From Trema orientale (lineage: Eukaryota; Streptophyta; Magnoliopsida; Rosales; Cannabaceae), in contig JXTC01000273.1 in assembly GCA_002914845.1 (NCBI GenBank), positions 223,572 through 287,571 on the forward strand: a DNA stretch of 64,000 nucleotides. Direction: 5' to 3'. Positions 55,640 to 64,000 of this stretch are shown in pieces. Position 1 is the stretch's first letter. Each line of letters starts with the position of its first letter. The translations under genes were made by a program, and so were the position numbers. Under the pieces are notes generated by a model. The model did not search any database, was not told the DNA's origin, and saw only the letters and a program-made list of their open reading frames with translations.

Positions 55640-56240
55640 TATGGTCCGATATCGTCTACCAAACGGGCCCATATATATATACAGTATATGTTAATTTATA
55701 CCCAACCTCTCTATTTATTATCAAGATCTTTTTGGTATTTAAAAATTGTAACAAATTGGAAATTTAAACTTCTTTGGGTTAAAGTTAAATACCAAATTTG
55801 ATTATTAAGTTTACCGTACTCTCATTTCAAATTTTATACATGCATATTTTTTCTAAAGAAATTACATTTAGAGTTAAACAAAAATTAATTCCTCAAAGTA
55901 AGGCAATCTAAAAATTCAATTAAAAGATACAAATACTTTGAATTTTATTAGTATTTATTAATTTAGTTATTGATTTTAATTTCGTTAAACTTCAAGTTAT
56001 TTTTTTAAATCTAAGTATCTAAATTTTTTGAAAAAATATTTTGGTAAAGTCGGTAGTCAAAAATGGTTGTTGATTGTCACAAAATTTAAATATGAAAGAT
56101 AATTTGATAATAGCGCAAAATACGAATAACAAAAGAGAATGCATGTATAAAAATGTAATCATACTACTTGACACTCTTAGTTGAACAAAGCCATATAATC
56201 TTAGGTAAACAAGTCATATAGAACACCAATTAAGGGCGGA
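55640..56240. other. Spacer
   Basis: AT-rich, non-coding, no element ends recognised. Confidence 0.4.
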
Positions 56241-56349
56241 CAAATGAATCTAAAAAATGCCACTAGGCTAAACTAGGGGGAGACAAGTATGACTGTATGA
56301 TCCAAGAACCAAAATATATGATATTCTTTTCCCCCAGAATTCTCACGGT

Positions 56350-57509
56350 CTATAACTTAAAAATACTCTCAACATATGTAGTGCATACAGCCATAGAAAA
56401 CCTTGGGCATAAATTTTTGATAAATCCCTTGGGACTCTTAGGATCATACAAACAGAATTGATGAGTATCAGGGCAATCAACTACCACATTCCCGTTACTC
56501 AAAAAACCGACCGGATAGACGTGATACCGTAACCACGGTGTAAAACGCGCGGACAATAAGTTGACCGATGTATATTTGAACCAAGAATCCGAGACGCCAT
56601 ATTCTTTCATTACCCAAACCTCAACTAGTTTGGCTTCTTCATTGAAAGTGACCAAAGAAAGACATTCCAACAACTTATCTAGTTTCTTAACATGAGGTCC
56701 TTTAATGTCTTGAGGTGACTTTATCAGCTTAAGTATCTCGGTGCTTAGATCAAAGGCGACTATGGCTAAATTAGATAAGTATTGATCATAATAACAACAA
56801 CGTACGGAGTAGACCCATTAACAACAACGGAGTACTTCTGATTCACATAAGTAAATGTATCAGAAGAAGAAGAGCCTGAACCTAATTCCAACTCCGAGAA
56901 TATACCAGACGTTGTCATTAATGTTTTCCATGAATTGCGTCTCAAACTATAAACCCTAACTTGGTCAGAGCTTTTATTATCACGAAGTTGAGAACTACCA
57001 TGAATGCCGGGTCGCTTGGAGACCTTTACCACTTTGAAATCATTGGTCAATGAGTCGTACCCGAATCCATACAGAGTATAATTAGTCCGAGGAGGACAAG
57101 CTGGTGGTGGAGGGATTCTCTTAGACTCCTTCGTTGCAGGGTTCAATAAGTAAACCATATCACAGTTTGTTACTTCTTGAAAACATAATATACCATTATC
57201 ATTACCCACCAAGGTTAAATACGGACTCTTCACGTCCACCATATTAAGTACGTGAGAATAAATCTCCTCAAAATTTTCCGAGCTGCGAACTGATAAAGAG
57301 TTCCCGTGCCTAGCAATATCATCGATGGGGTGGATATACAACGGGTAGAGAAGGCGAGAGGATTTTTGACGTTTGAGATGGAGAACGATGAAATCCGAGC
57401 GGCATATTAGAGACAGCCAAGATTTACTGGCGCACTTCAACCTCATAAGAGATTTCACATCTAGTCTTGAAACTATCTCTTCAATTATATTACAAGGGAG
57501 AGATTCCAT
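56350..57509 (-). pseudogene. F-box/FBA gene with one frameshift
   Basis: The first frame (57509 down to about 56800) gives F-box residues 1-42 (MESLPCNIIEEIVSRLDVKS, LMRLKCASKSWLSLICRSDF), then YGFGYDSLTNDFKVVKVSKR, VRVYSLRRNSWK and VVVNGS. Around 56780-56815 the frame is lost: the next in-frame codons run to a TAG, while another frame continues as YYDQYLSNLAIVAFDLSTEI and runs to a normal C-terminus (FKYTSVNLL, VGFLSNGNVVVDCPDTHQFC, TTYVESIFKL). The damaged spot falls where the intact neighbour has VHWMICFGRSRHYDDSSF. The combined span is 1160 bp, two bases over a multiple of three. It may be a real pseudogene or a sequencing error. The 3' flank is shared with the other cluster members. Confidence 0.85.
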
Positions 57510-57599
57510 CGTCGATCAAGGAGAGGAAACCCAAGGAAGGGGACGACTATTTGATTTTGTGAGATACTGAAGCAGTCTTAATTAGGGTTGGCTATTATT

Positions 57600-57870
57600 A
57601 TGAACAATTTTTATACCGATTTGTTACCTAAAATTATGGAGGATATTTAATATTTTATTTTTTTGGTTTTTCCCCCTTGTAATTATCTGTAATCTTTTTA
57701 TCTTTTAGGTAGTTTCCTAATGGTTTTATATTGTCAAATTTTCTATTGCTTGGTGGCTAGCTGCCGTATAGCCTAGGCTATATATGCATTGCTTTTGTAT
57801 CTTTATTTAATTAATGAGAATCCTTTTTCATTCAACCTCCAATTTTGTCTGTTATCTTCTTTAGGTACGT
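57600..57870 (+). mobile_element. Possible LTR fragment
   Basis: A T-rich stretch with 'cctaggctatatatgcattg' (TATA-like), followed by 'tctttatttaattaatgaga' and 'ttttcattcaacctcc', resembles the R/U5 part of small plant LTRs. No ends, target duplication or primer-binding site could be set. Confidence 0.3.
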
Positions 57871-58299
57871 ACTCTACTATGAATTAATTCTATAGATTGG
57901 GTACTAATTTTGGTTTGTTTTGAGAATATTACAATCATTAAGTGGCATGGCGAAGCCAAAAATTTAATCAAGCAAGGTAAAAGTCAAATATGTTTTAAAA
58001 AGAACTTAACTCAAAACTTGAGAGAGCAATACTTAAAATTTTATAAATTCACGGAGTCAAACACTAAATTTAGAGTAGGTAAAAACTAAGTTCGAAAAAG
58101 ATTCATATGCAATTTACCAAAATTAAAAAGAAAAAAAAAACGGGACGAGGGGCAAGGGCATACTATTTTTGTAAATCATAAATCATTTCATATGTAGTTA
58201 CATGACTTTATTAATTAATGCCAATGGCATTTTGGTAAATATTATTTTTTAGAATATTAAAATCAAAATATCTAGAATATTAAAATCAGAGCTACAGAT

Positions 58300-60756
58300 T
58301 TGAAAAATTGCATAAAATCCCCCAAAAACATCGTCTTCTCACATGAAGGGCTTGAGAGAGAAAGAGAGTACTAAAACTTCAAATCTTTGCCGCCGGCACA
58401 CCGTAGCTCCGATCGCTCGACGCGCTGGCCCGCCGTCTTTCTCATTCCCTAACAAAGCTATGCCGCCAAGTCTCGCCGGATTTCATCGCCGAAAAACGGA
58501 GATCGAATACCTTGAAATTTCTGGCCACCATGAGGTTTTTCGACCACCTGAGCTTCACCAGACCTCCTTTCGCGACACCAATAGTACGGTTAGACTCGTA
58601 TCATCGTTGCTGTCATTTTTTGACCGGTCTCAGCTGTCATCTCACTGCCAGTAAGATTTCGATAGTTTTAGCGGTTTTACCAATATAGTTAAAAAGTGAT
58701 ATTTTTATAATTATTTTGTTAGGTAATTATTTTACCCGAGGCAATTATATGAGGTGAAAGAGGAGTAAACATAATGAAACATTACGGTTGGTAGAAGTTA
58801 AAATGGTATACGAAAGTTTGTTAATTTTTGAATTAAAAAATATGGTATTTTTCTAATTCAGAACAAAAAGTGATATTTTTCTAAATCAAAATAATTGGAA
58901 ATCTGTTATTGCTAAGATTGGGCCTTGGGCTAAGATTTGAAAAGTGTTATTTTTTGAAATATTTATGCAAAATTGATAATTTTTCAAATATTTTTGAAAG
59001 TGATATTTTCATAAATAGTTCTGTAATAATGATACTTTCTGAAATATTTTCAGAAGAGTAGTATTTTGTAAATATTCACCAAAGACGAAATTTACTAAAT
59101 ACTTTAGAAAAAGTGGACTTTTTTCAAATTAATTCCGAAAAGAGATATTTTTATAATTCTTGGATTTAAAGCCTGTTCAAGGCTTGGGATTTTGAAATTG
59201 AATTCTGATTTCAAATTTAAATTTAGTGAGGTCGACAAACCAGTTTGGATATATAATATCGCTATGTTTCGAAGTGGTACAAATTCTGAGGCACGTGAAT
59301 AGTATCATTTTGCGTACCATGGGATGGGTCCAACCCGGGACTTACTTTTGACAAATTATATGTTTAACTTAGTATTTTTAGGTGCTCTGAATTCAATGAT
59401 GATCTCTGTTGCTCAATTCGAAAGTCACTTTTTCAAGTGAACTTACTGGAATCCCGAAACAACCGTTCGAGTACTCAAGTGACCAACGAGAGTTTTCTTC
59501 GAGCGTCGTTAGCTTGGTATAGCTACCATATTGAGGTAGGGGTTCAATTATCTAGTTTTATACTTGTTTTGATTTATAATTGCATTATAATTTATTTATG
59601 AAAAATCGTAATTTTGCGCAATAGTTTAATAAATTGTGGAAACACGTTGGATTATACTAGGATTGAATTGTGTGATTTTATATACATATTTTTAAATTAT
59701 GATTATAGGGTAATACAATGGAGAGCTTCCCATGTTACAATAAATCTCAGAATAATGCCAAGTGGGTTTTTAAAGCATTGTTTGATTGTATTTTGCATAG
59801 TTATTACATATCTTGTTACATGTTGTATATACCATAGGATTACACACTTGAGTTCTATTATTGCATCATTGTAGTTTAAATCGCTGGGAAGTTGCTACAG
59901 CGCTAGGTGAAATACCTAGGCCCATGCACAGGTTTTTGGCTGACACACCTCCGGGTAGTGTCAGGATACTGGGTACCTTTAGTGAAGGGTATTACAGGGC
60001 CGTGATGGGAGGAGAGCTCACTCATTTATATTGGTTAATGTATAATATGTACAATCATATGTTTCTTGTTTTAGTTTTGAATATGTGATTATTCTGGATA
60101 TCAAATATTTTATAAACTTAGTTTATAAATAGATTTTGGAAAAAGTATTAACCATACAGGTTTAGTAAAAATTGCATCCATTCAAAAAGGTAATTAAATT
60201 TCTACTGAGCATGTGAATGCTCACCCCCTACTTCTCCCACTTTCAGGTGTTTGATTATTTGAGATAATCGTTCTGATGGATAGACAAGTTTTGTAGCTTG
60301 TGTATGCAGTTCTACTCTTAATCCCTGATGAGTGTTCATACTTTGTTTTCTTTCTTTCCTTGTTCAATTATTTAGCCAAGATTAATAAATTTACTGAATG
60401 GATATATGAGGATAGTTTTGTTGTTAATTTAAGAATTTGAAACTATAAATAATTTAATGTAAATTATTTTAGACTTTAGATTAAAGTTTTCTATTGAACT
60501 CAGTGTACCAAAATCCATGAATTATTTATGAGTTTCCAAATGAATTAATCACAAGCTTTCTTAAACTTTAATGAGTATTTTTTTTTAGTAATTAAAACTA
60601 CTAAGAGTTTTAATAGTTGTGGAATTTATAATAATTTGAGGACTAAAACGAAATTATTTAATACTTGATTTCTCTTGAATTTTTCAAAACTAATATTTAA
60701 TTATTCTTTCATCTAAAATTATTAAAAGTCATGATTTTGAATTTTCGGTCGTGACA
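58300..60756 (+). mobile_element. Large LTR of a Ty3/gypsy-type (Tat-like) retrotransposon
   Basis: The region ends ...CGGTCGTGACA at 60756, a 3' LTR end I associate with Ty3/gypsy elements. It contains other parts I associate with long Tat-like LTRs: a leader with 'gagagagaaagagag' and GC-rich coding-like sequence (58343-58660), 'caacccgggacttacttttgac' then 'tatttttaggtgctctg' (59331-59388), and 'gtgaatgctcaccccctact' followed by an acceptor-like 'cccactttcag|gtgtttg' (60212-60250). No gag or pol reading frame accompanies it. The 5' boundary is unclear, so it is probably a solo or truncated LTR. The open frames at 58343-58654 and 59861-60088 belong to it and are not host genes. Confidence 0.55.
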
Positions 60757-61184
60757 ATATAAACTATTTTTTCCCATTTCTGAATATATATATATAAACT
60801 GATTTTCAATGCACCTGAAAATTTTGTCCCAATATGACCACAATGCCCTTATTTTATTATTTTAATGAACAATAAAATAATAATATTTGAATTACATCAA
60901 GCTATAAAATAGCATCGAGCTTCCCATAAGAAAAAAAAAAAAAAAGCGAAAATTGAACGTACAATTAACAATTCTATGAAAATGTTGGAAGGCTTTTGTT
61001 GGCTTTAAGCCTTTAACTTAAAAATTGCAGTTAGATTTTCACTCCCATATCATATGCCTAGGATTCTACGACAAGTCAACTATACCAAACGCCCGTACAA
61101 GTTATCGAATGTGTGGAGTGGTTCTGCGTTTTATACATCCAGTAACGTAAAAATGTTTTTAAAAAAACAAAAGGAAAAAAAAAA
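60757..61184. other. Spacer
   Basis: AT-rich non-coding sequence between the LTR and the segmental duplicate; nothing recognised. Confidence 0.4.
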
Positions 61185-61905
61185 AAAGAGTGAAATTCTT
61201 CGATATTGGAAAGTCCTTTTAGAAAATTGACCGTAGTATATTTGTCTACTATATTTGACTTTTAGCACCACTAGTTCCTGATCATCCTAGTCCAATTTGA
61301 ATTTGATGATTGAAAACCAATTTCTCATGGTTCTATATAAATCAGGTTAGAGAAATATATATATATATATAGAGCACCAATCCAGTAGGTATATATATAC
61401 ACATATATATTCGTTTTGAAAAAACTATTCCAAAATTGTAATATATATGTTCCCCATTCTCTAAATTCTGCAAATGGGAACTAATTGGTACTTTTAAGCT
61501 TCCTTAATTTCAAGAGTTGAAGTTAATTAGAAAATAATAATAATAATAATAATCCTTGCCAAGTATTTTTCTGAAAACTATTCAAACTACCTTTCCTCTC
61601 AAAATTCCCGAGTATGGGCACTAATTAGTACTTATTGTTAGTTTCTACTAAAGTAACCCCAAAAAAAACAAAAAAAAAAAAAAAAATCCTTTTGCCTTTG
61701 CCGCAGCTTGACAATTTAAGAATTGACACCTGATTCTGAAGCATGAATAACTAATTTGCGCCACAGAGCATCCGAAATCAAATACAATAAGAGTATCAAA
61801 ATTTGATATTGATAAAACGGAGCAATTCAGATTTCAGACTATTTTGTCTAAGCTAAGACATGTCAAACTGAGACAAATGATATTAAAAATAATAATAATA
61901 ATAAT
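61185..61905. repeat. Segmental duplicate, partner of 47750-48150
   Basis: It shares ordered words with the block left of the F-box cluster ('cgatattggaaagtcc', 'ttgacttttagc', 'cttaatttcaagagtt', 'attcagatttcagac', 'acatgtcaaactgagac'). It carries extra TA, AAT and A microsatellites. It again precedes F-box remnants, consistent with duplication of one unit made of flank plus F-box gene. Confidence 0.6.
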
Positions 61906-62039
61906 AATAACATACTATATGACTATTTCTACTTGAAGAGCTGTCACTAGATGAATGACGTTCCAAACGTATATGCTAACTGCTAAGTACATACTATAAT
62001 CTAAAAGGAAAGTGAACAAATATGATCAACAAAGGACTA

Positions 62040-62296
62040 GTAATTTTTCTCTCCCCCTTGACTTAAATTACTCTCTCAACGTATGTAGTACTAAAATCAA
62101 CCAGATACATCCATGAACATAGTTTTTTTTTTTCTTTCTTTTGGTCTCTTATTCTTCGGATCATATGAACACAAAATTTTTTTTTTCTTTCTTTTGGTCT
62201 CTTATTCTTCGGATCATATGAACACAAACTAACATCAGAATAAACTATAACGTTTAAATACATCTTAAATAATAAAAAAAAGATAGAGACCATCAT
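62040..62296 (-). pseudogene. Short F-box C-terminal remnant with internal duplication
   Basis: The minus strand reads VSLCSYDPKNKRPK, then a 49-bp tandem duplication ('ctttcttttggtctcttatt' at about 62136 and 62185), then DFSTTYVERVI and a stop. This corresponds to the last 35 or so residues of the FBA domain (LCWYEPKNN...FTTYVQSSFK). Everything upstream is lost. Confidence 0.6.
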
Positions 62297-62448
62297 ATTC
62301 GCATTTTTAGTTTAATAAATAAATAAATAAAAATGCTAGGCATGTTAACTAATTAAACTTTTTTAACTTTTTAACATCACCACAAAGGAGAGAAGCATGA
62401 TCCATAAACCAGAAGTACTTCTCTCTGTCATCCTGCGGGTCAAAATTC

Positions 62449-63241
62449 TCACCCTGATAATTTAAAATAACTCTTTAACATATGTAGTGAACTCAGAAAA
62501 ATGCATCAAAGCATGGACACAATAATTTTCGAGTCTCTTACTCTTGGGATCATACCAACACATGTATATATCCAGATTGAGGGCAAACATCTGGATCAAT
62601 ACCAATATCAGAGCAGTAAAATACCACATTCCCATTGCTTGAAAAACCTACCGGAAAGTAGCCAGAAAAACGTCCTACCCCTCCTATTTGGCCAAAAATT
62701 TAATAAGTCAATCGATATATATTCGAACCAAGAATCTGAGATGCCATATTTCTTCATTACCCAAACCTCAACCAATTACCATGAGTGAGGAAAGAAAGGC
62801 ATTCAGACAACTTACCTAGCGTTTTAGCACAAAGTCCTCTCGAAACTTGAGGCAACTTAATCAACTTGAATATCTCAGTACTTAGATCAAAGGCAAACTA
62901 TCCCTAAAGATGAATCAGAATAACGAACTGAACTTTCAAACCAGATCATCCAATGTATAGAGCCATTAACATCGACGGGGCAGCACAACCTGGACATAAA
63001 ACTATTATAAGTAGTTAATAGTTATATCAGAAGAAGTAGAGCCTGACTCTGAAGATACGTTAGGCATTAACATTGTTTTCCACGAATTGCTTCTCAAACT
63101 ATAAACCCCAACTTGATCATCGCTCTTAAGCAAAGTAAGGTTAAGAAACCCATCCGCAACCAGTGTAGAGACCTTCACCACTTTGAAATCATTGGTCAAG
63201 GAGTCGTACCCGAATCCATGAAGAGAACGGGTACGCACCAC
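62449..63241 (-). pseudogene. F-box/FBA pseudogene, 5' half missing
   Basis: From 63241 downward: LHGFGYDSLTNDFKVVKVST, DQVGVYSLRSNSWKTMLMPN (open), then several frameshifts and stops through AFDLSTEIFKLIKLPQ, KLSECLSFLTH, MKKYGISDSWFEYISIDLLN, YFPVGFSSNGNVV and SEFTTYVKELF to the usual TGA at 62449-62451. The F-box domain and first third of FBA are absent: at about 63241 the homology stops abruptly against unrelated sequence. Its 3' flank (62380-62440) matches the intact gene's. The long gap in similarity around 62600-62700 is due to small insertions. Confidence 0.8.
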
Positions 63242-64000
63242 TTTAAAAAATAAAGATTGAATGAAAAATAGGAGAAAGAGGCCCATATATATTACGTAAA
63301 AATGTGGTGTGTTTTTTTTTAATTTTTTTTTATAGTAGTTATTTATCATTTTATCTTTGAAATTATTATTTACGCGCCTTGATCTTTACAAATGTGGTTT
63401 ATTTTTATTTTTCTAACATGGTGTAGGATTGTGTTAATTTTCACAAATACGATGCCACTTTTGCTTAACTGAAGGCATAGACGAAATTGCAAATGTGAGA
63501 GAGAGAAAAAAAATTAGTATCAGCGAAAGTGGAGGGCCATAGGGAATTTTGTAGTATAAGAAGGAAAAATGGGTGTATGATGACAAGGAAAAAAAAAAAA
63601 ACCTATATAATTGTATGAAAATAGGGATGGTATAAACCAATTAAAAAAATTGATCATCCATCTAATTTTCTTTTATTATATTTTACCTTTATATTATTTT
63701 TTTTTTACTATGTAAAAAATACCATAAACTTCTACCAGATTTCAGCTAAATACCAATTTCACCCGCATGTTTTCCGGAAATGCGCAATCTATCCTGTAAA
63801 TATATGAAATTGGATTTTAGAGGCCTATTTAAGCTGACCGGTCAAATACACGATTTTTCATTTTCGCCGTATGGCTAGAATTTAGACCTTTTTTTTTTTT
63901 TAACTCCTAAAGCAAAGCAAAGGCTGGGACAAAAGTGAAGAATTAAAGTTACAAGAGAAATGCTAATTACATTCTCTTTCCTACTCTCTTTTACACTCTC
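63242..64000. other. Right edge, probably transposon-derived
   Basis: AT-rich sequence that truncates the F-box pseudogene. The words 'acggtatttttta-like', 'taaatacc' and a terminal 'ttttacactctc' resemble repeats seen at 54-55 kb. No element end is complete within the window and no gene is seen. Confidence 0.35.

Noticed and set aside
58343..58654. 103-codon open frame as a host gene
   Set aside because: It lies in a long LTR-like region, matches no family, and is typical of the GC-rich leader of such LTRs.
49067..63241. The F-box cluster as a self-incompatibility (S) locus
   Set aside because: The proteins resemble S-locus F-box proteins, but no T2/S-RNase motif was found in the window, and FBA genes of this type are very numerous in plants. 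The cluster is also mostly decayed.

Overview
The window is nuclear DNA from a dicot plant. It is AT-rich, its protein-coding genes carry GT..AG introns, its gene families are plant-specific, and transposon debris fills most of the space between genes. The genus cannot be named from sequence alone. A 99-base run of N (47330-47428) marks an assembly gap.

Layout. 1-5 kb: an LTR end, short repeats and a small inverted-repeat element. 5.1-6.7 kb: an intronless cytochrome P450 of the CYP94 family (CYP94B-like, + strand). 7.3-9.1 kb: two non-autonomous Mutator-like elements in a row. 11.2-13.4 kb: a SWI/SNF subunit of the BAF60/SWP73 type (- strand, two exons). 14-20.9 kb: repeats, including a MITE with an exact 9-bp target duplication. 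21-30.5 kb: a 27-exon gene for an FHA-domain AAA ATPase (1242 aa reconstructed by hand). 31-38.6 kb: transposon remnants and a higher-order tandem array built on a 7-bp GTAACCA-like motif. 38.85-44.15 kb: the Golgi tethering subunit COG2 (12 exons, 760 aa). 45 kb: a tRNA-derived SINE with a 13-bp target duplication. 46.3-46.8 kb: a calmodulin-like protein (- strand). 49-63.3 kb: a decaying cluster of F-box/FBA genes on the - strand, with one intact gene, one frameshifted gene and several fragments, broken up by MITEs, LTRs and tandem duplications.

The conserved genes are housekeeping or hormone-related: jasmonoyl-isoleucine or fatty-acid oxidation (CYP94), chromatin remodelling (SWP73), an AAA ATPase, Golgi retrograde tethering (COG2) and calcium sensing (CML). 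They are not an operon-like unit. From memory, two neighbour pairs repeat Arabidopsis neighbourhoods: CYP94B2 next to SWP73A on chromosome 3, and COG2 near an FHA-AAA ATPase on chromosome 4. The F-box cluster is the fast-evolving part of the window.

The most informative observations are: (i) five MITEs whose 9-10-bp target duplications can be read directly (four exact, one 8 of 9); (ii) a Tourist/Harbinger-type MITE that splits an F-box pseudogene at a TAA, where removing it rejoins the reading frame; (iii) a tandem array whose core motif also occurs inside dispersed MITEs, suggesting a satellite that grew from a transposon; (iv) an in-frame, stop-free first intron in the AAA ATPase gene. All exon boundaries were read by eye from splice signals, reading frame and family resemblance; no alignment was run.
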